Source: Ilumatobacteraceae bacterium
GTDB taxonomy: Bacteria > Actinomycetota > Acidimicrobiia > Acidimicrobiales > Ilumatobacteraceae
Direction: 5' to 3'
Assembly (NCBI GenBank): GCA_023263695.1
Contig: JALQUZ010000001.1
Coordinates: 1 to 64,000, forward strand
DNA length: 64,000 bases
Position numbers and translations under genes: made by a program. Of this stretch, positions 36,100-43,960 are shown one piece after another (position 1 is the first letter of the stretch; every line of letters starts with the position of its first letter). The notes under the pieces are model-generated. The model saw only the letters and a list, made by a program, of their open reading frames with translations. It was not told the origin of the DNA and did no database searches.

Positions 36100-37416
36100 A
36101 TGAAGAAAACAACAAAGCGCCGCTTCGGTGCTCTCGTTGTCGGTCTCAGCCTTGTTGCTGCGGCTTGCGGCGGAAGTAGCGATGGCGGATCAACAGCCGC
36201 TTCAGGTGGCGAGTTGGAAGGAATGAAGGGCACCATGCCACTCGTCAACCTTTCAACTGAGTTCAAAGATGGCCTCAATGCGTTCTGGACTGGCGCCGGC
36301 AATAAAAAGCTTGAGGACTTCTCATACGCTGCAGAAGCGTTTGACTCAGTAATGCTCACAGCACTTGCAGCAGAAGCAGCCAAGACTGACGGCAGTGCAC
36401 TTGCTAGTCAGATCCAAGCAGTTTCAGCAGGCGGAGAAAAATGCAGCGATTTCGCAGCATGTGTAGCAATCATCAAAGCTGGCGGAGACGTCAACTACGA
36501 AGGTGTATCTGGTCCTCAGGACATGAACGGAAACGGCGAGCCAGTTAATGCTTCGTACGGCGTTCTTACCTTTGGTGCAGACAACCGCTTCAAGTACGAA
36601 GATGCTTCGTACGTTCTTGCAGACGCTCCAGAGTCGGACATCGTTCCTGCTACTGCAGTAACTGTTGAGCGTAAGGGTGACGGCGTATTGAAGATCGGTT
36701 CACTCTTGCCAGAAACCGGTTCACTCGCATTCCTCGGACCACCAGAATTTGCTGGTGTTGAGTATGCAATCAGCCTCATCAATGCGGCTGGCGGCGTTCT
36801 TGGCAAGCCAGTTGAATACGTTCAGGGTGACTCGGGTGACACCAGCACTGATACAGCAAGCACCACCGTTGACCGTCTCCTCGGAGAAAATGTTGACGCA
36901 ATTATCGGTGCGGCTTCGTCTTCAGTGTCATTGACCGTAATCGACAAGATCACAGCAGCTGGAGTAATTCAGTTCAGCCCTGCAAACACGTCGGACAAGC
37001 TCTCAACCTACGCTGACAATGGTCTGTACTTCCGTACAGCACCAGCTGACAAGCTTCAGGGTGCAGTGCTTGCAAACCTCATCGCAGGTGACGGCGCAGC
37101 AACGGTGTACATCATGGCGTTGGACGATGCTTACGGAACGGGTCTTGCAGATTCGATCGAAGCAAACCTCAAGGCTGCTGGCGTCAACGTAGTTGGCAAG
37201 AAGATCTATGACCCTAAGGCAACTACTTTCGATGCTGAAGTTGGCGAGATCAAGACTGCTAATCCAGACGCAATCATGCTCGTAACTTTCGACGAAGGTT
37301 CACGTATCTTGCGCACCATGGTGGAGCAAGGAATCGGACCAAAGAACAAGAAGGTCTACGGCTGTGACGGCAACATGGGTAACGCACTCGGCGAAAACTT
37401 CGACTCGGGTAAGTAA
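36100..37416 (+). CDS. Branched-chain amino acid-type substrate-binding lipoprotein, apparently circularly permuted
   Basis: 438 aa with a GGGGGAG ribosome binding site. Lipoprotein signal: LSLVAAACGG with lipobox Cys 23. Canonical LivK/LivJ proteins start with a segment like KIGSLLPETGSLAFLGPPEF and end with YAAEAFDSVMLTALA, GGEKCSDFA, YEGVSGPQDMN. Here the order is reversed: residues ~38-178 are the usual C-terminal third (starting ELEGMKGTMPLVNLSTEF), a linker (~179-195) follows, and residues ~196-438 are the usual N-terminal two thirds, stopping at NALGENFDSGK. Joining the end (FDSGK) to the beginning (LEGMKGT) would restore the normal chain. Both parts are intact, so a working binding protein with shifted termini is plausible. 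Convergent with livF. Confidence 0.85.
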   Translation: MKKTTKRRFGALVVGLSLVAAACGGSSDGGSTAASGGELEGMKGTMPLVNLSTEFKDGLNAFWTGAGNKKLEDFSYAAEAFDSVMLTALAAEAAKTDGSALASQIQAVSAGGEKCSDFAACVAIIKAGGDVNYEGVSGPQDMNGNGEPVNASYGVLTFGADNRFKYEDASYVLADAPESDIVPATAVTVERKGDGVLKIGSLLPETGSLAFLGPPEFAGVEYAISLINAAGGVLGKPVEYVQGDSGDTSTDTASTTVDRLLGENVDAIIGAASSSVSLTVIDKITAAGVIQFSPANTSDKLSTYADNGLYFRTAPADKLQGAVLANLIAGDGAATVYIMALDDAYGTGLADSIEANLKAAGVNVVGKKIYDPKATTFDAEVGEIKTANPDAIMLVTFDEGSRILRTMVEQGIGPKNKKVYGCDGNMGNALGENFDSGK

Positions 37417-37440
37417 TCCCTGACTCTGTCAGATTAAGAA

Positions 37441-37475
37441 AGGCCCCCAGCCGAAAGGTTGGGGGCCTTTTTCTT
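37441..37475 (+). terminator. Strong rho-independent terminator, probably bidirectional
   Basis: Left arm AGGCCCCCAGCC (37441-37452), GAAA loop, right arm GGTTGGGGGCCT (37457-37468), then a T-rich run TTTTTCTTT. One G-T wobble in a 12-base stem. On the other strand an equivalent T-rich stretch follows, so it can stop both the binding-protein transcript and the leftward livF side. Located between convergent genes. Confidence 0.93.
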
Positions 37476-37497
37476 TGTCTAAACACGCAAGACGGCG

Positions 37498-38235
37498 TCA
37501 GCCGCCAGTCATTTTGGCAAGCGTTCCCAAGTACAGCTTGATCACATTCGGGTCTTCAAGAAGTTGGCGCCCTGTACCGGTGTACGCATTCTTGCCCTGG
37601 TCGAGCACGTAACCACGATCGGTTACTTGCAAACAGCGTCGTGCATTTTGCTCCACCATGAGGATGGCGATACCTTCAGCATTGATTCGCTTGCATTGAA
37701 TGAAAACTTCGTCTTGTAGCACTGGCGAGAGCCCAGCACTCGGCTCATCAAGCAGCAACAGTTTTGGTTCCATCATGAGCGCTCGACCCATGGCAACCAT
37801 TTGACGCTCTCCACCTGACAATGACCCGGCTCGTTGATGCGCACGTTCACGCAACTTAGGAAACAAGGAAGTGACATATTCAAATCGCTCGTTGAACACG
37901 CTTGGCTTAATGAAGCATCCCATTTCTAGGTTTTCAGAAACTGTCAAACTTTGAAACACGTTTTGAGTTTGCGGAACATAGCCAACACCTTGCTCCACCA
38001 ATTCGTGAGCTTTCATACCCGTGATGTCCTTGCCTAGGAAATTCACTTTCCCGCCACGCACACCACATTGTCCCAGAATTGCTTTGAGCACTGTTGATTT
38101 ACCGGCGCCGTTAGGACCAATCACTCCAACGAATTCGCCATCACGTACTTCGATGTTGCAACCGTTCAAGATGTTTACTTCGGGCACGTACCCAGCGATG
38201 AGTTCGTCAACAACGAGAACGCGATCATCAGACAT
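37498..38235 (-). CDS. livF: High-affinity branched-chain amino acid ABC transporter ATPase LivF-type
   Basis: 245 aa. Walker A VIGPNGAGKSTVLKAILG, Q-loop near GVGYVPQTQNVFQSL, signature AGSLSGGERQMVAMGRALM, Walker B LLLLDEPSAGLSP and the H-loop region MVEQNARR. The VEQN in place of the usual H-loop His is the characteristic LivF feature. Last gene of the unit ctaA-livH-livM-livG-livF; its ATG overlaps the livG stop by one base. Energises import with LivG. Confidence 0.92.
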   Translation of the reverse strand: MSDDRVLVVDELIAGYVPEVNILNGCNIEVRDGEFVGVIGPNGAGKSTVLKAILGQCGVRGGKVNFLGKDITGMKAHELVEQGVGYVPQTQNVFQSLTVSENLEMGCFIKPSVFNERFEYVTSLFPKLRERAHQRAGSLSGGERQMVAMGRALMMEPKLLLLDEPSAGLSPVLQDEVFIQCKRINAEGIAILMVEQNARRCLQVTDRGYVLDQGKNAYTGTGRQLLEDPNVIKLYLGTLAKMTGG

Positions 38236-39113
38236 TATGCATTCTCCTCTTCGAGCAATGATTTGCCTTGGTGGGTTCCGAGGTAAGCCTCAATGACTGC
38301 TGGGTTAGCAGAAATTTGATCTGGTGTCCCCTCAGCGATAATTCGACCTTCTGCCATCACGATTACCCAGTCCGAAATGTCATGCACCATGTCCATGTCG
38401 TGTTCAACAAATAACACCGTCATTCCATCGTCCCGCAATCCACGGATGTGCTCGTTAAGGCTCTGTTTGAGGGCTGGGTTAACACCGGCCATCGGTTCAT
38501 CGAGCATGACAAGACGTGGATTGGTCATGAGCGCGCGCGCCATCTCGAGCAGTTTTCTTTGGCCGCCAGAAAGCGTTCCCGCGTATTGATCGCGCATGTG
38601 GTCAAGTTTGAACCGCTTCAACAACTCATCAGCTCGGCGTTCGATGATGGCTTCTTGCTTGCGATAGCGAAAAGGCAGTAAGCCATTCCACCACTTCTCG
38701 CCCATCTGGTGGGTTGCTCCAAGCTTCATGTTTTCAATTACCGAGAGTTTGGTAAGGCTCTTGGTTAATTGAAACGTTCGAACCATGCCAAGGCTTGCGG
38801 TCTTGTGTGCAACAACCTTTTTCAAGTTCTTGCTATCAAACATCCATTCACCGTTGTCAGGGGTATCAAACCCTGTGAGCAGATTAAACAATGTTGTTTT
38901 CCCGGCGCCGTTCGGACCAATGAGTGCTGTAATTGAACCTCGCTGAACTTCTAGGTGCGCAACATCTACTGCAGTTACTCCACCGAAATTTCGACGAACG
39001 TTTTCGGCGAGCAAAATAGGATCTGGTTTGGCAACTCCTGGAGAGGCTTGTACCGAAGACAAGGCAGCGCGAGCACGTTGAGCTAGTTCTGAGTAGGTAC
39101 GTTCAGCGTCCAT
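38235..39113 (-). CDS. livG: Branched-chain amino acid ABC transporter ATPase LivG-type
   Basis: 292 aa from ATG 39113, overlapping the livM end by 11 bases; the GTG at 39146 is less likely because it lies further into livM. Walker A ALIGPNGAGKTTLFNLLTGF, signature AGTLSGGQRKLLEMARALM, Walker B LVMLDEPMAGVNP, and a VEHD H-loop. The N-terminus has an extra ~35 residues before the ABC domain. The inserted stretch WWNGLLPFRYRKQEAIIERR and the C-terminal IEAYLGTH tail are typical of LivG. Confidence 0.92.
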   Translation of the reverse strand: MDAERTYSELAQRARAALSSVQASPGVAKPDPILLAENVRRNFGGVTAVDVAHLEVQRGSITALIGPNGAGKTTLFNLLTGFDTPDNGEWMFDSKNLKKVVAHKTASLGMVRTFQLTKSLTKLSVIENMKLGATHQMGEKWWNGLLPFRYRKQEAIIERRADELLKRFKLDHMRDQYAGTLSGGQRKLLEMARALMTNPRLVMLDEPMAGVNPALKQSLNEHIRGLRDDGMTVLFVEHDMDMVHDISDWVIVMAEGRIIAEGTPDQISANPAVIEAYLGTHQGKSLLEEENA

Positions 39114-40107
39114 CCAGTGCCATCTCTTCTTTGCTACCAAACACACCTTGTGGTCTGAAGGTCATGAGCAACATCAGTCCTAGTCCGATCAACATGTAGT
39201 TCACTGGCCCCACTTGGGCTTTTTGAATGATGCCAACACCAAAGATGCTGAAAGGTTTGTCCTTGGTGAGTTCACGAAGGAAGTTATCGCTAAACACGTA
39301 CAGACCCCAGAACATCATTGGACCAATTACTGAACCACGGACCTTTGCTACTCCACCCAATACCAAAGCAGTGAGCACGTAGAAGGTCACATCTCGGCTG
39401 TAGTTGTCTGGCTGCACCGAACCACGGTCGAGGGCAAAGATCATTCCCGAAAACATTCCTACAACGCCACCGATGATTAACGATTGCATCTTGTAGCTGT
39501 ACACATTTTTACCGAGGCTGCGAACCGCATCTTCGTCTTCGCGAATGGCCTTCACTACTCTGCCCCAAGGACTTTTCATCAACATGTACACAAGGTACGA
39601 AAAGATGATGACCAGTGACCAGCCAACAATCATTGTCCATAACGAATATCCGCTGTATTGGAAAGGTCGTATGCCGTATTGCGCTCCTGGATCGAACGGA
39701 TTGAGGTTCCTGAACGAAGTACTAAAGCTGTTAATTCCATCGCTGCCACCGAAGTATTGCTTGAATCGCACCGAACGAACAACGAGGCGAACAATTTCAG
39801 CCGTAGCAATTGTGACGATGGCCAGGTAATCGGCACGGAGGCGAAGTGTTGGTATTCCAACAAGCAGACCGAGAATGATGACTAAGGCGATACCGATCAG
39901 GATTCCCCACCACATTCCTACCCCGAAGTATTGCGAAGTCATGCCAAGGCCATATGCACCGCACGCCATAAACGCAGATTGTCCAAAATTCAACAATCCC
40001 GTATACCCGAATTGAATGTTGAGGCCAATAGCTGCCAACGCGAAGTAGGCAGCATCGATTCCAAAGAATGCGGAAATGGTGTTTTCGAGAATTTTGATGA
40101 AGTCCAT
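39103..40107 (-). CDS. livM: Branched-chain amino acid ABC transporter permease LivM-type
   Basis: 334 aa from ATG 40107, which starts one base after the livH stop (the longer TTG start at 40134 is unlikely). About nine hydrophobic segments. Conserved LivM stretches are IQFGYTGLLNFGQSAFMACG near the N-terminus and RLRADYLAIVTIATAEIVRL, and the EAA-like loop VVKAIREDEDAVRSLGKNVY. Forms the membrane pore with LivH. It sits in the plasma membrane. Confidence 0.9.
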   Translation of the reverse strand: MDFIKILENTISAFFGIDAAYFALAAIGLNIQFGYTGLLNFGQSAFMACGAYGLGMTSQYFGVGMWWGILIGIALVIILGLLVGIPTLRLRADYLAIVTIATAEIVRLVVRSVRFKQYFGGSDGINSFSTSFRNLNPFDPGAQYGIRPFQYSGYSLWTMIVGWSLVIIFSYLVYMLMKSPWGRVVKAIREDEDAVRSLGKNVYSYKMQSLIIGGVVGMFSGMIFALDRGSVQPDNYSRDVTFYVLTALVLGGVAKVRGSVIGPMMFWGLYVFSDNFLRELTKDKPFSIFGVGIIQKAQVGPVNYMLIGLGLMLLMTFRPQGVFGSKEEMALDGR

Positions 40108-40108
40108 T

Positions 40109-41458
40109 TCAGCCAACTCTCTGTTTGCGTCCAAGAATTCCTTGCGGACGTACTACTAAGACGATGATCAGAATAAAGAGAGCCGGCGCGTTTTTGAGTT
40201 CGGCAGGTACGACAAGTGATGCAAGTTCAACCAACAAGCCCACAAGAAAGCCTCCAACAAGAGCGCCATAAGCCGAACCAAGGCCACCCAAGGTGATTCC
40301 AGCAAACATCAAAAAGATAAGTCCCGATCCCATTTCAAAGCCAACTTGCTCGTCTAAACCGCGGAACAAACCACCCATTGCCGCAAGAGCACCACCCGCA
40401 AACCAGACGATACGAATGATTTTTTGAGTATCAATACCGGTCGATGATGCAAGTGATGGGTTATCAGACACCGCACGTATTGCTTTGCCTGTGCGCGACC
40501 GCTGCAAGTAACCAGCAACTCCAAGCAACACAATGAACGAAATAATGGTTGTGCTGAGGTCTCGAATGGTGATGCTTACAGGACCAACGTGTTTTGCAAC
40601 TTGCAAACTGAAATCGTCTAATGGACGCGTACGACCACCAAATTGATACAAATACATGTTGCGTAACATGATTGACAAGCCAACGGAAACTACAAGCTGC
40701 GAAATTAGCCCAATGCCCCGCTTTCGAAGTTTTGCAAAGATGAAACCGTTCATTGCAAGACCGAGTAATCCTCCCAATGCGATGACGACCGGAGCCGCAA
40801 TCAGTAAGGGAACTCCGAGCAATACGTTGAACCAAAACGCCATCATTCCGCCGAAGGTGACCATTTCTCCGTGGGCAAAGTTGGTTAAACCTGTCGTTCC
40901 AAAAATGAGCGATAGTCCTACTGAGCAAATAGCAATGATGAGTCCAAGTCGAACACCATCGACCAAACGTTGAGCGATTCGATCAACGAGGCTTGCCCCG
41001 GACTCTCCAGATGATCCTGCAAAAAATGTCACTCGCTTAGCGTTGGTGGTAAAGGCATCCTTGACAATGTTGACAACTGTCTTCGTGCCATCAACAAGAG
41101 TTACATCGCTCGGCAATGAAGCAACATCTAGCGTGACGACGTAATTGTCCTTAGCAGGAACAGGAATAGTTGCTATGCCCGTACTGTCTGTAACGCCTTC
41201 TCCGACAGCCACACCTGCGGGACTCGTGACCGAAATTTTTACACCTACAACCGGCTTCTTTTCCGAAACACCGTTGTTGTTTGCTTGATTCTGAACCGAG
41301 ACGATAATTGAATTTTCCGAATCGGCGGCATGAGCAATGCCTGGTACCGAGAACATAAACATTGCCGCTACGACAACTGCAAACGCTCGACCTACAACAA
41401 AGATGCGGGATTTTGAATTTTGATTTTCAGCCACTGCTACCCCAAACTTTGTGTGCAT
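40109..41458 (-). CDS. livH: LivH-type permease fused to an N-terminal secreted Ig-like domain
   Basis: 449 aa; ordinary LivH is about 290-310 aa. Residues ~20-45 form a signal peptide or first helix (VVVAAMFMFSVPGIAHA), then about 110 residues resembling a bacterial Ig or carboxypeptidase-regulatory-like domain (KPVVGVKISVTSPAGVAVGE, then GVTDSTGIATIPVPAKDNYV), and only then the permease part from ~165 (LGLIIAICSVGLSLIFGTTG, LTNFAHGEMVTFGGMM). The extra domain must lie outside the membrane, perhaps close to where the binding protein docks. The EAA-like loop is GKAIRAVSDNPSLASSTGID. The ATG abuts the ctaA stop codon. Confidence 0.88.
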   Translation of the reverse strand: MHTKFGVAVAENQNSKSRIFVVGRAFAVVVAAMFMFSVPGIAHAADSENSIIVSVQNQANNNGVSEKKPVVGVKISVTSPAGVAVGEGVTDSTGIATIPVPAKDNYVVTLDVASLPSDVTLVDGTKTVVNIVKDAFTTNAKRVTFFAGSSGESGASLVDRIAQRLVDGVRLGLIIAICSVGLSLIFGTTGLTNFAHGEMVTFGGMMAFWFNVLLGVPLLIAAPVVIALGGLLGLAMNGFIFAKLRKRGIGLISQLVVSVGLSIMLRNMYLYQFGGRTRPLDDFSLQVAKHVGPVSITIRDLSTTIISFIVLLGVAGYLQRSRTGKAIRAVSDNPSLASSTGIDTQKIIRIVWFAGGALAAMGGLFRGLDEQVGFEMGSGLIFLMFAGITLGGLGSAYGALVGGFLVGLLVELASLVVPAELKNAPALFILIIVLVVRPQGILGRKQRVG

Positions 41459-42343
41459 CTAGTCAAGCACAAGCAGGGTGCTGGCAGGAAGAAATACCGC
41501 CAAGGCACACAACCAAACGGTGACCGATAGGGCGACGTGTACGGCCACCAAAGGGGCAGGAACACCTGCGAAATATTGAACGTAGCCAATGAAACCCTGT
41601 GCACAGAGAGCAGCCAAGAGACGAAGCATCAGCGGTCCCTCGTGAACCCATCGTGCTGAATTCTTTCGGGCGCGAAAAGTGACCAGAACAGCCAAAAAAA
41701 CCATTACCCAAACTGCGAAAGAGTGCATTTGGGTTGCATGTTTAACGCTGATACCAAGTCGGGTCGCTTGTTCTGCCCCTGAATGAGGCCCAGCGCCAGT
41801 CACCACGGTTCCCAGGAGTAACACCGCGCTGGCGGCAGCAATCAGACACCACCTTGGCCATCGATCCTCACATTCTGCCACTGATGCTGGTGCAATCACT
41901 GATTCCACTCGTTTCACCAATACGAACGATGCCGTTACCAACAATATGGACACCAAGAAGTGTGCCATATTGGACCACGGGTTCAGTCCAGTGAGCACAA
42001 CATACGCGCCCAAAATGACTTGAACTAGTACGCCAAGGACCAGAAAAGCGGCATTTGCGGTTATTTTGCGCGATCGAGGCTTCAGGAAGACCGAGCTGGA
42101 GACAGCCACTATTACTGAGGCAGCTACAACGCCCGTAAACAGTCGATTGACCTGCTCGATAGCTGCATGACCCGTAGAAACGTCTACGAATTTGGTCGAA
42201 TTGCAATTAGGCCAATCGGAACAACCCAAACCAGAACCCGTCAATCGCACCAATGACCCGGTGACGATAATGGCATACAGAGAGCCAAAAGCCGTCCATA
42301 CAACGATTCTGAAGCGCTGAGGTGAAATCTCCGGCCGACGCAT
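41459..42343 (-). CDS. ctaA: Heme A synthase, COX15/CtaA family
   Basis: About 294 aa from ATG 42343; an ATG at 42403 would add 20 residues. The first helix contains GSLVRLTGSGLGCSDWPNCN, with the conserved Cys pair of the loop, and GHAAIEQVNRLFTGVVAA with a heme-binding His. Later RLGISVKHATQMHSFAVWVM and VAVHVALSVTVWLCALAVFL supply the other His ligands. About eight spans. Oxidises heme O to heme A for aa3-type cytochrome oxidase. It precedes livH without a gap, an unusual pairing. Cytochrome oxidase genes are not in this window. Confidence 0.88.
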   Translation of the reverse strand: MRRPEISPQRFRIVVWTAFGSLYAIIVTGSLVRLTGSGLGCSDWPNCNSTKFVDVSTGHAAIEQVNRLFTGVVAASVIVAVSSSVFLKPRSRKITANAAFLVLGVLVQVILGAYVVLTGLNPWSNMAHFLVSILLVTASFVLVKRVESVIAPASVAECEDRWPRWCLIAAASAVLLLGTVVTGAGPHSGAEQATRLGISVKHATQMHSFAVWVMVFLAVLVTFRARKNSARWVHEGPLMLRLLAALCAQGFIGYVQYFAGVPAPLVAVHVALSVTVWLCALAVFLPASTLLVLD

Positions 42344-42556
42344 TGACGGCACGATAGTCCTTCCCCTTCCCAACAGGTGCGCGGGAAGCACATAATTACC
42401 CATCCAACACCATTTGTGGCGGAATGGCCACTGTTTTGGCATACATACCACTCAGAGTGGTTCTAACAACATTTTCTGTGATTTTTCTCTCAAGTTCCTC
42501 TGATTCTGGCCGATCCCTTATGCGGGTCTCACACCAGCAAGTCAAGGGAGCAAAAC
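42344..42556. promoter_or_regulatory. Divergent spacer ahead of the M23 peptidase gene, with an inverted repeat
   Basis: This 213-base spacer between ctaA (minus) and the M23 peptidase (plus) holds a perfect ACCACT-CAG-AGTGGT inverted repeat at 42447-42461 and the ribosome binding site AAGGGAG ahead of the ATG at 42557. I looked for a long structured leader such as the c-di-AMP riboswitch that often precedes actinobacterial wall hydrolases and could not identify one by eye. Confidence 0.4.
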
Positions 42557-43888
42557 ATGAACGCAGGAATCATTCGCAAGGCAATCATTGCAGCCGCTGT
42601 ATCACTCAGCATTGCTGCAGTAGCAACGTCAGTATCAGTAACACCAGTTGCTGCACAAGCTGTCACGACAAAGTCGTCCTCACTCCCCCAATTTGGCGAA
42701 TCCGGTCCAGAAGTCACTCGGATGCAACAGGCAATCGTTGCACGTGGCTTCACCATCAAGGGTGGAATTGACGGATCATTTGGACCTGCAACACAAGTTG
42801 CATTGAAGTCGTTGCAAAAGGTTGCAGGATTCGCTCCTACAGGAACGCTTGACGCCAAGACCGCAAAGTTTTTGGGTCTCGTTGATGTTGCTCCATTGAG
42901 CAAGTCAAATTTCCCAACTGTTGGCGCTTCGGGCGACGCAGTGTGGTCATTGCAACAAGCACTCATCAATAACGGTGTTCAAGTTAAAGGTGGAGCAGAC
43001 GGAAAGTTTGGATTGGCTACTTCGATCGCACTTGGAAAGTTTCAGTCATTGAAGGGACTTTCAGTTACTAAGGCAGTAGATGAACCAACTGCAATCGCTC
43101 TTGGTCTACTAGCCGCTCCAGTTCAGAAGTCAACTTCAAAGAAGCCTGTTGCCGCAGCATCTGCACCGGTAGCAGTGCCTGCAGTGGCTGCCGCTCCAGT
43201 AGTTGCCTCTTCGATCACCATCGACTCGCTCCCAGTGCGCGGTCAAAAGAGTGAGAATGTTCGTACCTTGCAGAACGCTTTGATCAACGCTGGTATTGAA
43301 GTTAAGGGTGGCGCAGACGGTGTGTTCGGTGTAGCTACGTCAGTATCAATCGGCAAGTTTCAATCAGCGACTGGCCTTAATGTCTCAACAGTTTTGGATG
43401 CTCCAACTGCAGCAGCCCTTGGATTGATTCCATCACTCGCAGAATTGGGATTGCCAACATTGCAGGCTTTCCCAGTACAGGGACGCTGTGGTTTTTCAGA
43501 CACCTGGGGTGCTGCTCGCAGTGCAGGTCGTACACACGAAGGTACCGACATCATCGGTGCACGTGGACTTGCGTTGTACGCAGCAATGGACGGCGTAATT
43601 TCAAAGATGACGACTGGTGGAGTGCTTGGTGGCACTTCACTTCGATTGACTGCGGCCGATGGCACATACTTCTACTACGCACACCTTGACTCATTCGCAG
43701 CAAACCTCGTAAACGGCCAAGCTGTTCGAGCCGGTCAAATTGTTGGATATCTCGGTTCAACTGGTGACACCAACACGCCACACTTGCACTTCGAAGTACA
43801 CCCAAAGGGTGGCGCTGCGGTGAACCCTTACCCAATCCTTAAGGCTGTTGACGCTTGCAACAATACGGAATTGCTCCCGCAACCGTAA
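42557..43888 (+). CDS. Secreted M23 peptidase with three peptidoglycan-binding repeats
   Basis: 443 aa. A signal peptide covers residues 1-35 (IIAAAVSLSIAAVATSVSVT, then VAAQA). Three PG_binding_1-type repeats: LPQFGESGPEVTRMQQAIVA, FPTVGASGDAVWSLQQALIN and LPVRGQKSENVRTLQNALIN, each followed by GGxDGxFGxATxxALxxFQ. The C-terminal M23 (lysostaphin-type) domain has RTHEGTDIIGARG with the zinc His and Asp, and PHLHFEVHPKGGA. It should bind and cut peptidoglycan cross-links or help remodelling outside the membrane. Pro/Ala-rich linkers separate repeats two and three. Secretion is most likely via Sec with the lepB product. Confidence 0.93.
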   Translation: MNAGIIRKAIIAAAVSLSIAAVATSVSVTPVAAQAVTTKSSSLPQFGESGPEVTRMQQAIVARGFTIKGGIDGSFGPATQVALKSLQKVAGFAPTGTLDAKTAKFLGLVDVAPLSKSNFPTVGASGDAVWSLQQALINNGVQVKGGADGKFGLATSIALGKFQSLKGLSVTKAVDEPTAIALGLLAAPVQKSTSKKPVAAASAPVAVPAVAAAPVVASSITIDSLPVRGQKSENVRTLQNALINAGIEVKGGADGVFGVATSVSIGKFQSATGLNVSTVLDAPTAAALGLIPSLAELGLPTLQAFPVQGRCGFSDTWGAARSAGRTHEGTDIIGARGLALYAAMDGVISKMTTGGVLGGTSLRLTAADGTYFYYAHLDSFAANLVNGQAVRAGQIVGYLGSTGDTNTPHLHFEVHPKGGAAVNPYPILKAVDACNNTELLPQP

Positions 43889-43910
43889 TTGTGCAATCGA
43901 ACAAAAGATG

Positions 43911-43950
43911 AGTGAGTCGACGACGTTGTGAGAAGCGTCGTCGACTCACT
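43911..43950. terminator. Perfect 15-base inverted repeat between convergent genes
   Basis: AGTGAGTCGACGACG (43911-43925) and CGTCGTCGACTCACT (43936-43950), separated by 10 bases. It lies 23 bases past the M23 stop and 11 bases past the phosphatase stop, so it probably ends both transcripts. There is no clean T-run after either arm, but the long stem resembles actinobacterial terminators that lack one. Confidence 0.65.
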
Positions 43951-43960
43951 CTTCACATCT

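Noticed and set aside
36100..37416. Reading the binding-protein gene as a truncated pseudogene
   Set aside because: Both permuted parts are complete, in frame and together rebuild the whole domain; signal peptide, ribosome site and terminator are intact.
42344..42556. c-di-AMP riboswitch before the M23 peptidase
   Set aside because: Expected in many actinobacterial wall hydrolase leaders, but I could not recognise its conserved elements here; a covariance model search would decide.
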